Below the pieces are notes generated by a model. It was not told where the DNA came from and ran no database searches. It worked only from the letters and a program-made list of their open reading frames with translations. This document shows, piece after piece, positions 34,125 to 62,440 of a stretch of 64,000 bases of DNA (position 1 is its first letter; every line of letters begins with the position of its first letter). A program made the position numbers and the translations under genes. This stretch comes from Amoebidium appalachense (Eukaryota > Ichthyosporea): positions 4,526,001-4,590,000 of the forward strand of contig CAVNZM010000001.1 of the NCBI GenBank assembly GCA_963693365.1, written 5' to 3'.

Positions 34125-35378
34125 CTTTAGGGTCACAGTGGAGAGCAACCCTCGCGCGACGAATGCTATAGCTCCTATAGGATGAGTCATTGATGAATTT
34201 CTGCTAAACTTACGTTCTGGGCTCGGTACTGATTGTTTGAAACGTTTGTGTTCACGGTGCCTTTGCTTTCACGCAGGAACACGGTCATGTATACCAGGAT
34301 GTCATGAAATTCTGATGAAGCTCTGTGGTATATTTCTGGGGGTGCTTGTGACGCCTCTCGCCTGTAGTGTGTGGCCCGGTGCTGGAAAACTTGAAATACT
34401 GGAAAAACATGCACGGTGACACCGTGTGTGTCTGACGTTTTTGTGTGTATTTGTGTGTGTATGTGGCCCGTGTGTACGTTGTCCTGGTCCCCCCCCCGGG
34501 GGCCGGGGAATACCAGTATGCATACAGCCTTTCTCGTCAAAACTTTCAGTATTTTATACGGCTATTTATTTCATCGCCCACCCACTGCCACTACTGCCAC
34601 CCCTTCCCAGGTGACTAATAGCCCAGCCTGGACACAGTATGAGAGACCGTGCACATCATGTAACAGTTCAAGACGCTTTGCTCGTATCACCCTGGTCGTC
34701 ATGATGTGTACACGTGCGCGCGCACGTGCGAGCGTGTGTACAATGTATTTGTGTGTGTGCACGGACGTGCTCCAATCATATCTGCGTGTTTGTGTAGGGG
34801 AAGGTGTGTGTGTGTTTTTTGGGGAGGGGGGGGGGGGGGGGGGGAGAGAAGTACTACGTAAATTGAAAACCATTTCCTTGGAATTATGATAATGTGGTGG
34901 TAGACCAAGTACTATGGTAGTAATTGGGGTAGTGTTGGAAGGGGAGGCGAGAGAGGGGAGGGCTCACACAGACAAAAAAAGGAGGGAGAGAGTGAGAGAG
35001 AGGGAGCCCCCCCCCCCCCAAACATCCCCCCCTTCCACCTGCCCCCTCCCCTCACTTTACGGACCCACCCACCTATTTTCCATGTTCAGCTATAAAAACA
35101 TCACTTTCCTGTCCGTTGGTTCTTTGTTCTTCTCTTGGTTTTTTTCTTTCATAGAGAGATTTTGTGTGTGTGTGTGTGACGGTGAAAGACGGATCAAGTC
35201 AACAAAAAATCCGGGGGGGAAGGGGAGAGGGGGAGATGTGTTGTTTATTATCGACACAAATATAAAGCTGTGAGCAAGGACGGCACCAGGCCAACAGTAC
35301 TTTCACGCAACCAGGCAAACGGCTAGAAGACGTCCATACGGAATGAAATATATCAATTGGGGAGATATAAAAATGGTG

Positions 35379-35412
<34 letters not shown>

Positions 35413-35486
35413 ATAGGGAGGCAGTGAACAAGAACAAGAATCCTTCTATATCCGCGCACACAAGCATGAAATGGCTCAGGCAATTG

Positions 35487-35647
35487 TTACTGGTAGCATC
35501 GAGAGCCGGACTGTGTAGTATGGACATAACCGATGGTGTGAGGAGAGGAGGATCCCTCGATTCGAATGTTGTCCCAAATGGCCGTGCTCAAAGTGCCCGT
35601 GAAGTGCTGTGGGTTGGTGACGGGTGAAGGAAGGGTGAAGGTGACGG
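35487..35647 (-). other. possible isolated coding exon, unknown product
   Basis: The minus strand has a ~53-codon frame opening after a GTGTCTAG acceptor-like site, reading GFFGPVTFTLPSPVTNP and later AIWDNIRIEGSS, with a GTAACA donor-like site just before its TAA. The composition is protein-like and free of simple repeats. No family was recognised and no partner exons were found, so this could be chance. Confidence 0.2.
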
Positions 35648-36171
35648 GACCAAAAAATCCTAGACACGAGGCATGTGCCATGTGGGCCGTGCAAAAGCAT
35701 GACACAGTAATAAGTACTAATAGATAAAGGTCTTTAAAACGGGTATCATTGAATATTTGTTGTTTTTAGTGTAAATTTGTGTATGTGTGTGTGTGTAGCA
35801 TGCGTGGGCAGTGTAAGTGCGTGTGTGCTTGTCCCATGCACACACGTTTAACAATTGTGCAGGGCTGTGCACACATCAAATGCTATTGAAAATGTTAGCG
35901 CATATGTCACACTTGTGAAAGTGCCTAGACGATGCGTGCCTTACTGACATACTCGCTAATAAAACCAAAACCAAACAAACACACCACATCGATAAACGAT
36001 TGCGAATGCAAGCACACAGGGCCTACCCCAAACTTAGCAGAGGGGTTTCGTTCCATTCCAGAGCACGGTCATGTGCCTGCATCTCCGTACTTGAACCTAC
36101 AGTTAGGCCGAAGGCAGGGGAGGCCTCAATAAGGGGTAGGGAGCAAAGGCAACCGAGAGGGGGTATTGTAG

Positions 36172-36740
36172 GAGTGAGAGAGAGAGGGGGAGGGGGGGGG
36201 GGGGGAAGGGGGGGGGGGCAGGACAGAGAGAGAGAGATGAGAGGCGAAGGGGTGAAGGGAAGGACACAGGAGGGACAGGAGAGGGAGGGAGGGGGGGGGG
36301 GACGGAAGAGGGAAGGGAGGTTGGGAGGGGGGCAGGGAGGGAGGGAGGAAGGAACGGGAGGGAGGGAAGGAGCACGAAAGAGAGGCACGGAGGGAGTGAG
36401 TGAGGGAGAGGCGCAAAAGGGGTGGGGAAAGAATGGATGGGGGAGAGAGGGAGGGAGGGACGGACGGAGGAAAAGGGGGGGAGGAGAAGAGAGAGAGAGA
36501 GAGGGGAAGAGAGAGAGAGAGAGAGAGAGAGAGGGAGCGAGAGAGAGAGAGAGGGGGAGAGAGAGAGGGGGGGGGGAGGAGAGCGAGAGAGAAAGGAGAG
36601 CGAGATCAGAAACGGGAGGGGCGCAGGGAGGGAGAGTTGTAGGGGGGAACGGAGAGAGAGAGAGAGAGGAGAGGGAGGAGGAAGCGAGAGAAAGAGAGGA
36701 AAGAGAGATAATAGGGACGAAGCAGAAGTCTTTTGAAAAC
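36172..36740. repeat. purine-only (GA/GGA) low-complexity block
   Basis: About 570 bp that is almost entirely A and G on the plus strand between the PIN and cold-shock-domain genes. Long frames through it (Arg/Glu/Gly-rich) are composition artefacts. Confidence 0.95.
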
Positions 36741-37606
36741 AGAGGAGGGATGAAGGGAGGAGCCCGCCGGTATTGTAGTCTAAAAACTCTAGAACGTAGA
36801 CTTCAACCCATAATTACAGCCCTCTGGTGATACGAAACTCTGTAAAGTGACTTCAGCAGCAGCGGACTAATATGGGCTCTAACCATTGGTTGGTACTGGA
36901 AGCAGTTCCTAGATTTGCACTAGCTCTGAGCGCGGTAAGAGCTCGAAACCAAGCCTGGTTGGAAGGGGTCTATGTTCACTGCTAAATAGCTGTGCATTAA
37001 CAGATATGTTATGAAAAATTGATAATTTTACATCTGATGGTGATATCTGTTTTAGCTTTATTAGGGTGTAGTATAGCGATAGTATCAGAATTTATGTGAT
37101 TCAGCCTTATCTACGTTGTTGTGTTGTTTTGAAATTTGCCAACCTCTGATGGTAACACATACCATAGATCAAGTTGCTAAACAAATAAAAAGTACATAAC
37201 GTCAAGAAATGTATAGCCCTGTTCTTTATAGAAATTTATGTTCCTATCAAGATATTGGCATGATGGGATCTAATACTAAATCAAAAGACACCCAGAAGTA
37301 TTTTTTTGTATCCCTAAAAACTCAAAGGACCAAAGTCACCAAACTGCGGCCCTCCTCTTCTCGTAACACACAGCCAATCAAAAAGATTCCTTTGCACCAA
37401 CCTCTAGCGCCGGCATTAGAAAGCTGTTCATCCGTCACAAACCTAAGAGCCCTTCAAGCTGTTGTAAACTAATCAAAATCGATTTATAAAGTTTTAAAGC
37501 AAATGATTTGTTTTAGGTCATTTATATATCTCACCGTTTGGACTCACGCACGCAAAGGTACGCAGGGTGGTTATAGGGGTCTTTGTTGCATCCACGTTGG
37601 TGCCCG

Positions 37607-37614
37607 TATATAAA
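37607..37614 (+). promoter_or_regulatory. TATA box of the cold-shock-domain gene
   Basis: TATATAAA sits about 85 bp before the start codon at 37692, in a stretch free of simple repeats. It is the clearest core-promoter element in the window; the transcription start is inferred to lie about 30 bp downstream. Confidence 0.6.
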
Positions 37615-37691
37615 CCAACGCGCGCAGGTGGCAAAAACATCATACGTACGCTCCCAACGTCCTCCTAACGGTGTTGTGAGCTGTATAAAAA

Positions 37692-38711
37692 ATGGCCGCC
37701 CCAATGATTACCGGAACCTGCAAGTGGTTCAACTCCGAGAAGGGGTTCGGCTTCATCACCCCTGATGATGGCTCCCCGGATGTGTTCGTCCACCAGACGG
37801 CTATCCACGCCCAGGGCTTCCGCTCCCTCGCTGAGGGCGAGAAGGTGAGAGATCTACTGCTGTGGTTAGGTTGAGTTTGTGCAGTCGTTGTTTGGGTGGC
37901 GCCGTTCGTCTTGACACCGGCTTAGATACGTGCCGGTGGTGCCGGTGTTAATGACTGTGGCCATACCTGTAGCGTTCTGTATCCTGCGACAACCTTAGTT
38001 CTTTTTTTTGGGAGCAGTCTTCTTATGTTTCGATTATTACTCTCATGCTGACATCTTGTTTGTCCAGGTCGAGTTCTCTGTCGAGAACGACCCCAACACC
38101 AACCGGCCCAAGGCCCAGCGCGTGACCGGCCCGGGCGGCGCCTTCGTGCAGGGTGCTCCCCGCGGTTTCCGCAGCGGTGGCAATGGTGGCTTCAGTGGTG
38201 GCCGTGGCGGCGGACGTGGCGGCTATGGTGGCCAGGGCGGCTATGGTGGCGGCTATGGTGGCCAGGGCGGTTATGGCGGCCAGGGTGGCTATGGTGGAGG
38301 CTACGGGGGCCAGCAGGGTGGCTATGGTGGCCAGGGTGGCTATGGTGGCGGCTACGGCCAGCGTGAGCAGCGCGGATATGGCGACCGGTGAGTGACTCGT
38401 GTAGTGTGGTCTGTTGGATAAGGCCCTAGGTGCCTGCAGGTTCTTGGAAATGGTAACCTTGGCTAGGATGTAAGGGGCTTGTGTCTGTTGCTTCTTCACT
38501 TGTTAGTTTGTGGACGTTCTAGCTCAAACTCACGCGCTAGTGTTACAGACCTTCTAGCTCGAACTCAGCTGTTAGTGTTACAGACTTGCTATACCAGCAA
38601 ACACAAGTTGCTGACATCTCAATGTCCATTCACAGCCAGCAGGGTGGCTACGGCGGTGAGCGTGGTGGCTACGGCGAGTCTGCTGGCTACGACAACCGCG
38701 GTACCTACTAA
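37692..38711 (+). CDS. cold-shock-domain protein with Gly/Tyr-rich C-terminal tail
   Basis: Three exons, 37692-37844, 38068-38387 and 38636-38711, join in phase to 182 aa. The cold-shock domain (about 5-70) binds single-stranded RNA or DNA; its RNP1 (KGFGFI, 17-22) and RNP2 (VFVH, 31-34) motifs are intact, as is the leading CKWFNSEKG. From about residue 75 the protein becomes an RGG/GGY-rich low-complexity tail with repeated GGYGGQ-type units, as in plant GRP2-like CSD proteins. A likely role is RNA chaperone or translation and mRNA-stability factor. A TATATAAA element lies about 85 bp upstream of the ATG. Exon codons are strongly biased to C or G in third position, suggesting high expression. 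There is no zinc knuckle in the tail, unlike some plant homologues. Its introns (223 and 248 bp) are the shortest of the main genes in the window and lack the large repeats seen elsewhere. Confidence 0.96.
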
Positions 38712-40928
38712 ATGTACCCACTAATAAGCATCGGGGCTTCCTGATGTCATTTATACATATATATATCGCGTGTAATATGTTCTTGTTTCACTGATTTGAC
38801 TTCTTTTCTTTTGTTTTTCTTGTTTTTGCCTCACCAGACCGACCCATCGTAAAGACACGACCTCGCCTTTGACTTCACTGCAATCGAGACTTGACGGGAA
38901 CGAAGCAGACTGTCGCGAATGGAAAGGAACAAGCTTTGTAGGCCCCAACGAAAGAGGAGAGAGGACACGACCCCCGAAAGAAACCGTGACCGCGATTCGT
39001 CTTTTTTTTTTTTGCGAAGCTCCCTGACTGGAACATGTCTTGTGTCACTGACCTTTTTTGTAGTATAAGCGCCCCATAGCACCTCTGATACTCAAAGTTA
39101 GTATGTGATCTGCCTTACGAAGTTAAAAATCTGTATTCTTGGACTCTATATGAAAGTAGAGGGCTTGTTTGTTGAAAGGTAGCGAGTTATTCTACCCTGC
39201 TGCTTAGGTCAGCAGAGGCTGCAGTAAGGCCAGCTGTACTTGTTCGTTTTAATACCACACATGGTCCCTACGACACGATGGAACTGAAATAAAGGTCTCA
39301 GGCTGATTTTTGGTTATTCGTAGGCATGGCAAAGGCAACCATGTTTCTCGTGCTGGCAGTTTCCTCGAACGGCTAAAATCTGACTGCGCACATTACCCTA
39401 AACTAACACTCCTCAAGTTTGCTTGCGTATTATGTAAGAAAAAATGTTTTTATTACATGCACAACACATGGCTCACAAGCTGCATACTAGCACACGGCCA
39501 TCTTGGCGTTTCTAGATGGCCGTGATACTAGCAGTTTCTTGGTTCTAATCACCTCCGTGAAAATGCCCGGTGTCAAAAACCTTTGAGTTAGCGGAACTCG
39601 GACGGCACAGTCGTGAGAACTTGGCATGATTGGGTGGCTCAGACTTTCAATGGTTGGTAAATGTTTGTTTGCAGTGCACAGGTGTCGTGTGTGCACACAT
39701 ACGTATTTGCTTGTACATGTGATGTTCATGTTAGCGTCATATATTTGTATTGTGTGAAGTCCCCTTGACTGGTATACCCTATGATTTCGGGGCAGCACCT
39801 CCTCGTTGAATTTTCTGCATCCATTTTGGAACTTCACGGTCCCAACCGTTTCGAGGCCGATTGCACACGGTGAATGCCCACGAGCCAAGGTGTGGGCATG
39901 TAGCTTCACTCAGTGGCCCCGCGACCATCCATGCATATGGACTACGTTATAACACATGTACAGTAGATCTGTGCTAGGTATGTATGCCTGCCCCTGAAGT
40001 TTAATACTGATAATAGCTGCAGTGTACAGCTGTGTACGCTTCTACTACACGTACATACCAATAATCTTTGTCGTGCATGCGATGAATTGTCTATTGTACT
40101 CGGGAGTGTGCACCGTCGCTGCGCAGCCCGGCCGGCGCCAGCGCCCGGCGGCTGTTCGCGAATCAGTCAGCTGTGACGTCACTTGGTGCACTGGGGCAGA
40201 TCTAATGGAGATTTATTTGCCGCACTAGCCAATCAAATCACATCTAGTTACGCAAAAGCTCAAATCCGGCGAAATGCCGGCATGTTCAAAGCGCGTCTCG
40301 ATCCTGCAGCTGAAACACCGGCCCGGCCGTGTCTTGAAGTAACGTGGTCAATAACGTTCTGGAACGAAAGAGAGGGGCACTTTTACTAGGGGTAACAAGT
40401 TGAAAGAGCTAAGGGAAACAGAGGGGTTGTTGGGTGTGGTGTCTGATGGAAGGTGGTTGTTTATGCACCCAAATTGGTGCTTGGCTCGTGCTGGTCATTG
40501 TGTTGCTGCTTCTGGATCTTGAGCTTGTCTTGGAGGGGTGAACCATTGTTACAGCGAATGGCTGCTACATCGAGTTGCTTTACAAGGACGACACGACACG
40601 GTAGAGACTAAGACACAAGGCCAGCATGGAGGAGGCAGTGACAAAGCGTTGTGTCAACCTAGCAGGCAGCTACCATGCAACACATGCACTCCAATTGTGC
40701 TTCAGCGGTCCCGTGCCCAAGTAAGTGCCGATTGCATGCGGGTGAAGTTCCGGGAGGTACATTTTATAATCCAAGGACTGGCTTTATCCTTTTGGGGCAT
40801 CGCATCTTCATCGGGTTTTACATAATAGGCTTGGCAGAAGTACTGATGGTTTGCTCGAGGGATTGCCAAAAAAAATGCTGGGTTTAGGATGGGGAACGAT
40901 TGACGATGTTTGCGTCTGTTAAACAGCG
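38712..40928. other. 3' UTR of the cold-shock-domain gene and promoter side of the FHA-RING gene
   Basis: Unusually free of simple repeats. After the AATAAA near 39289 no gene is clear; a frame 40626-40720 (MEEAVTKRCVNLAGS then a GTAAGT donor) may be an upstream FHA-RING exon or noncoding. Confidence 0.5.
39288..39294 (+). promoter_or_regulatory. probable polyadenylation signal of the cold-shock-domain gene
   Basis: An AATAAA hexamer lies about 580 bp after the stop at 38711. The intervening sequence has no simple repeats, consistent with a 3' UTR. No cleavage site can be proven from sequence. Confidence 0.4.
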
Positions 40929-47763
<6,835 letters not shown>

Positions 47764-47780
47764 GTACACAACCCCCCCCC

Positions 47781-47811
<31 letters not shown>

Positions 47812-47890
47812 ACACCCCTCTCCCCTGCCCCTCTTCTCCCCACCGTCGTCCAAGAGGCTCTTGTGTCTTTACCAATCCCTTATATCCCCG

Positions 47891-47922
<32 letters not shown>

Positions 47923-48003
47923 TTTTTACTCGGATGATACGGCATTTGATGTGCACCAGACAGACGGGTGACCGTGCACTTTAAGCCTCCCATATTTCCC
48001 TTG

Positions 48004-48038
<35 letters not shown>

Positions 48039-48213
48039 TTCCTGCCCACTCATACCCTTCTTTTGAAACGTTTTTCTGTCTTTTCTCGCATTCACTAAGC
48101 CGCTATCCCTCCCTCCCCCCCCCCGCCCTTTCCCCCTCTTCACCCCGGGCGTTTACGTGCACACGATGCTAACACACCTTCTCTCTCCTCCCCCCACCCC
48201 ACCCCTCACCTAG

Positions 48214-49157
48214 ACCACACGCATACAATCTGCACCCCTGCTCTGCGCTGTGCCTCGCCCCAGTTATGTCTTGCACTTGTGGAGGAGCTTGGTGATTTGA
48301 AACAACAGGTTTTATCTTGTTTAGTGTATTCGCAGTTTCACGACGGTAATGCAGGCCTATACCAATCAGTGTTTATTGCATAGTTTCATGTCCTGGAACG
48401 AGACCCTAACCCGAGTACATGAATTCTGCAGGTCACCGAGCACTGGTAGATCCCCAAAGGGCTCTGATGACGTCGAGGTTGAGGGGTCCGTTGGCCGGGT
48501 GGGCAGACTGCTTGCACGCATGAGCACTGATGACGTCACAAAATGATCGTACGTCACGGTACGTGCTGCTTGTGCAATACGAGTCAAGCCGTGCCTGTGG
48601 TTGGTGGCTTACCTTGCAGCACAGTTTTTTGGGGGGATGAAACAGGCACACACGGACGCCTGCATGTGATGTTTGTGCTGTCTACTTTATGTTGGTTTGA
48701 TGCTGGTTGCCTGTATGCCATGTACGGGGTGCGGTTTAGTTCTGTTTGCCATTGCATGTTGGATACCCGTAGCATGCATGCAGGTGTGTGTGTGGATGTG
48801 GACGTGTTTCAGATAGAATGTGTGCTTGCAAGCAGGTGTCTGGGTGTATGGTGGGATGCCAGGAGTAGGCTGTGGTTAGTGTGTGTGTTTTTTTTTTGTG
48901 TGTGTGTGTGTGTGTGTGTGTGCGGTGGTGGTGGTGGTGGTAGTGTGGGTGGGTGGGTGGGGGGGGGGGGGGGGGGGGGGAAGGGGGGGGGGGGGGGGGG
49001 GGGGGGGGGGTGTAGGAGCATTTGAGGAATGGCCACAAAGCCTTACTGCCGGATGCTGACTTTTCATTTGCAGAAACAGCACGAAGGAATGGACAAGACG
49101 CGACGAAAGAGGGTGGAAACAGGATTCCGAGGTCGAGTGATTGTGAATGGGTGAATA
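48214..49157 (+). other. candidate 3' exons of the FHA-RING gene
   Basis: Three segments with good acceptors follow the last firm exon. The 48214 acceptor (CTAG) joined to 47763 runs to TGA at 48293-48295; a different frame of the same stretch (ending LVEELGDLKQQ) is open to a GTTTTA donor near 48309. A segment from 48432 after CTGCAG is open to TGA 48544-48546. A segment from about 49076 after TTTGCAG encodes KQHEGMDKTRRKRV and on to a stop, a plausible basic C-terminus. Phases do not let all three be joined without assumptions, so the true end is undecided. Confidence 0.3.
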
Positions 49158-50023
49158 CGAGGAATGGACCGGGGGAGTCGAAGGAACAACCATTGAGATT
49201 GGTGCAATGATCTATACTTGTCTGAGACGCGATGTAAGATTATTTGAATGCTTTTTATTTATTATTGTGTGTTTTGATGTGGTTTTTTTTTTAACTCTGT
49301 ATAGGCATGTTTTTTTATTCTATTTGGTTCAGTTAGTGTACAGTGCTTATACATCCGGACTTGCATCTTTTTTATTTGTTCGTTTATTCGGCTAGAGCCA
49401 TATGCTTGAATGCTGTATGATAAGCTATTTATGCCCAATAATTGATGGCAATATGGCAATAGAAGGCCTGTTATTCCCAAAAAAATTAGGCAGAAATGAT
49501 TCTTGTTTGAGTGTCACTATGATACTAAGTTTTTGAAGGTCGGATTATTGCGAAAAAAATGCCCGCGCATTGGGTTTCCACGGAATAACATCTATACAGT
49601 AGCCTGATTTTTGCCACTTACAGTTGGTGATTTGTATCTAGAAAACCCGCTACACTTAACGTTGAAGTCTGTGAATGACGCTGCTTCTCGCTATGAAATC
49701 TGGTTGCGCATGCCAGATGCTTTACACTTTTACTGTTGAATGATGTAAGCTGCTTGTGTGTACAGTATACTCATAAACTCAGGAATAATTATAGTCTTTC
49801 ATGTAGTCGCTAATATGATGTCGATATTGTCCACTACACCACTATGACAGCTGTGCTGTGCAGTGGTCCTACACTAATTAGAGTCGTTTATCTTCACGAG
49901 TGAGTTTAAGTCCAACAGAATTGGATGTCACTGTGTCGCTGTGTGGGTGGAGGTGGACATGTGCATGCGTGTGCGCGTGTTAGTAATTGTGTGTGGATAG
50001 GGGAGTGGGAAGGTGTGTGTGTA

Positions 50024-50064
<41 letters not shown>

Positions 50065-50454
50065 GTCTGTGCGTGTGTGTGTGTGCGTGCGTGTCTTTCT
50101 GGAAGGGGGATGGGAAAGAAAGATTGTGCACGTGTGTGTGAGAGGGAGAGAGAGAGGAGTACAAAAAAGGGACAGGGACAAAATTGAGGAGTCATGAATC
50201 ACACAGAGTCCCCTATCTTTTATTTGAGGCATACAATTTTGTGGATAGATTTACAGTTTTTTAAACATTTTAATAAGAGAGATCATGAATCAAACGTAAT
50301 ATGCCTAAGGCCGAAGTTAGACAATAACATACACTTCCGGCTTTTGAAAGTGGTGTTTTTACCCCCAAACCAACCAAAGATTGAAACGTGCACAAAGGTG
50401 GTATTAAGCTAATGGTAAAATAGGCCTTAGCTAAGAGTGATGGTTGTGTGGGTG

Positions 50455-50497
<43 letters not shown>

Positions 50498-50841
50498 CAG
50501 GCAGGCTAACGTTGAGTGCCTGCTTTATTACATCTGTGAATGTGGCCACGAAAATCGTGAAGCCACAGTAGTAACCCTCGGACCTCGTAACTATAGTGCC
50601 CCCCCCCCCCCCCCCCCCTCCCCCCCCCCCCTCCCCCCCCCCCCCCCCCCCCCCTTCCCCCCTCTCCTACCCTCCTCATTTGATGCTCACATCTAGCCCC
50701 CATTAGTCCCGCCCACCCCGCCCTCCTCCTCTCCTTCTGAACAAACAACAAGAAACCAGCAAAAGGCCGGACCACCAACAAAAACATAGATTCAAATTAA
50801 TAACCAAAAATTCGATTAACTGGGGGTAACTTAGCGAGAGA
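49158..50841. other. intergenic region between convergent FHA-RING and MFS transporter genes
   Basis: AT-richer unique sequence, GT patches near 50030-50090 and 50460-50495, and a poly-C block 50599-50654 just beyond the MFS stop codon. No coding exon seen. Confidence 0.6.
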
Positions 50842-59310
<8,469 letters not shown>

Positions 59311-60356
59311 GCTCAGTTTCAGCACCTTCAAATTCCACAAAGGTCTGAGTCTGCAACCCCACCCCTTCCCCCTTCTTCTCCTCCCCCCCCCCCCCCTCCC
59401 TCCCTCCCCCCTTCCCGTTCCTTTCAGAATCTATCTTCAAAAGTACACTTTTTCCTGCCTTCTATCTTTCACTTCTCCCTTCTCCGGCACACTACACGGC
59501 AACCTACACAATCTTAGATGCCCCCTTCCTTCAAATACCCCCCATCGCCCGCCCCCACCCTTCTAATGCCTCTGTTTTCAACATACACTTGCTGCTTTCC
59601 GGAAGAGCTGAAATTGCGCCACTGTAAATGTTTGAGCTTTCGGTTTCGGTGTCGAGCCAACTCAAGAGATGCTACTAGACTCGTAGCCATATTATAGACG
59701 CTCCACAGTGGACACAGGCGTTGACCACACATTTTTCATTTTTTGGCAAGCTCTTTCCCGTGTCTCCCAACCCTGCCCGCCCTTTAATGTGTGGGTGCTC
59801 ATGACTTGTGCTTCTTGGAGGGGAGGGTCATAGAACAGAGGGCGATGGGAAAGAGAAGGAAGCGGATGGTCGTGCAACCAAAAACAGCACAACAGTGTAC
59901 TAAAGTGGCGTTATAAAACATTCACTCCAATAATTCGTGAGTATACAGCACACATAGGCCTACCTCTCGGGGGCTACGATGGCAGCATTTTGAGCACTCA
60001 TCCTGTCAGAGCACCCTTGGGCCTTCTTTGGCCAAACGCTAGCCTAAAAAAATGGTTGATGTCTATGTTTATACATGTATTGTGAGTCTAGCTAGGTTTA
60101 TGTGTCGTGCTTTAAATTTGTGCTGATCTGGGTGCAGCCCCATGTGATAGGAGGTGAGCTGATTGCACTCTCGCTTTGGCAGCAGGCTACTTTTGGGAAT
60201 CTAAGACAGTCAATTATTGTGGTACTCTTGGAAGCATAGTCAATAAGGGTAGCCCCTTCCCTTGGACTCACAAAAGTGAACTTCCCATACGGTAGGGCAA
60301 GGACCGAGATATCATTACAGAAACGATATCGAGTGTTTAGTTAGTCGATTCAAAAG

Positions 60357-60590
60357 ATGATGACACAACGGAAAGCGACTGTGTTACTTGAAGCGAGAGT
60401 GTATGTTTTTTTGTTGTTTTTACAGTGTATAACAGGCACTCGAGCTCATGCATATGAATTGAAGAATTTTGAAACGTTTCTGACATGCCTACAAAATAAA
60501 TGTCCATCCCATGCACTCCCGGCCCAGCTCGACACTCGCGGAGAATCTACAGAGTCAGTGGATAGCCTACAGATTCTCGAGTCGAGGTAG
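60357..60590 (+). CDS. small hypothetical ORF with signal-peptide-like start
   Basis: A 77-codon frame starts ATG-ATG and has a hydrophobic stretch VYVFLLFLQCITGTRAHA, resembling a signal peptide with an AHA cleavage site, followed by two Cys in TCLQNKCPS. The T-rich stretch ending TTTACAG inside the hydrophobic part is equally readable as an intron acceptor, so this may not be a gene. No family recognised. Confidence 0.15.
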   Translation: MMTQRKATVLLEARVYVFLLFLQCITGTRAHAYELKNFETFLTCLQNKCPSHALPAQLDTRGESTESVDSLQILESR

Positions 60591-61499
60591 CCTAAACAGA
60601 GTAAGACACTAAAGCGCCAAACCCAAAAAACAATAAGCAGGCACAAATTCGTAGGGCAACTTATGAAAATGGAATTATAGCAAATTATCGTTGTTGCTTG
60701 AAAACCCCATTAATTTTTCCTTATAGCAGTGTAGTTCAATATGTATGTAGGCCCTAATAACAAGTCACAACTTACGAGGCCTCGTTGGGACTCCTTGAAG
60801 TTTTTAGCTTTTGGAATGTCATCACATTCTTGTCTACATATGGCCTAAAGAGTGAAAATGAACTCCAATCAAATGAGCCTTTTGAAATAGGTAAATTCCG
60901 GCGATCAGCCTATTACAAATGTTTGTAAGTAGCAACTTAGTACGTAGGTAGAGTAACCAATGATTGGGGTAGGCTAACCCAAAATAGTTTCACAGAGATT
61001 TCTAAAGTAATACCAAAAATGTTTAAGGGTATAGGTACCCAATATCTATTTACAAGTGAGTCTCATCCATTCAGAATCACCAACCCAAATGAACTGATTT
61101 GCCGGCAAAAATTGCCGTCTTCTATATCCGTCATGCTATTGGTTATTGGAACGGCATGACAGGGCTCGAATTCGGTTTTTGAAGTTCGGCCGCACTCAGC
61201 CGCGCAGTCAGGTGTCAGGCGCGCACCGTGGATCCCGGCCGCCTCGACCTCCATGGGCCAAGCCACACCCCGCCCACCCTCCCCCCACGCTGGGTCTTTT
61301 TCTTGAAAGTTCTGGGTTGCAATTGGGTAAGTGTATCATCACGTGTCTGTGTGGACCTTCGATGATGATTGTGAACATCATGCATATGGGAACTTGGGGC
61401 CGGGGGAGGCCCTCCGGACCACGGCCCCCCGCGGGGGGAGGGGGGAAGTCGTGTATGTATGTGCGGCACGGTCACTTGAAGTAGTGAGTGAATGTGTGC

Positions 61500-61500
<1 letters not shown>

Positions 61501-61592
<92 letters not shown>

Positions 61593-61601
61593 CTGCGTGT
61601 G

Positions 61602-61655
<54 letters not shown>

Positions 61656-61681
61656 TGTGTGTCTGTGTGCGCAGTGTGTTG

Positions 61682-61773
<92 letters not shown>

Positions 61774-61810
61774 GCGTGTGTGTGTGTGTGTGTGTTTGTG
61801 TGTGTGTGGT
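61501..61810. repeat. (GT)n microsatellite block
   Basis: Two long GT runs (about 61501-61586 and 61689-61767) with variant units between them. Intergenic. Confidence 0.95.
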
Positions 61811-62360
61811 GCGTATGTCACGTGTGCGTTTGTTTGTGGTGAATATCTAACTCACCATCAAAAACCACAACAAGGAAGGTGTTCGTATGCTGCACTCATG
61901 GTGTGCGTTTTAAGTGTATTCGAAATGATTATTGGAGGTCTATATACTGCCTGCATGCACATGGCCATCTGCACGCATGGCCGGCCCACCTTCCGGCCAG
62001 TATTTATGACGTTGAACATCAGTACAGGGGGTCACGCAGTTCACGGCCTCCCACCCACATTTGCACATACCCCCACCCCCGCCCTCACCACCTTGTAACG
62101 AAGCAACAAAGCGAAGTGCAGAGACGGATAGAAACTACAACACAAAGGAACTAAAAATGATCCGGGCAGCGACAAAGAAACTTGAAATGCATGTTCTGTT
62201 TAGTGCGAGGGGAGGGAATACTTCCTGGAGGTCGACTCGGACTGAGGGGAGGGTGGGGACGGGGAATGAAGCACAGAATATTTGTTTGCGTAGACTGCAG
62301 AAAAACTCAGGAAAAGTGGATGAGGGTGGAGTGTTGAAACTATGGGGGAGCGGGGGGGCC

Positions 62361-62394
<34 letters not shown>

Positions 62395-62440
62395 CTCGGA
62401 GGTGGGGGAGGGGAGGCAAGAGGGCCAAGCGACTTCAGCA

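Larger units (their letters stand above)
33628..37691. other. intergenic region between PIN and cold-shock-domain genes
   Basis: Poly-G (33680-33726), pyrimidine-rich (33790-33930), G-rich and GT patches, the purine block 36172-36740 and about 900 bp of unique AT-rich promoter-side sequence before the cold-shock-domain gene. One doubtful minus-strand exon near 35487-35647. Confidence 0.6.

Noticed and set aside
36000-36830. 276-codon Arg/Glu/Gly-rich frame
   Set aside because: It comes from a purine-only block; composition alone explains the long open frame.
38023-38499. 158-codon Ala/Thr-rich frame antisense to the cold-shock-domain gene
   Set aside because: It is the antisense shadow of the GGY-coding tail (GCC/ACC codons opposite GGC/GGT).
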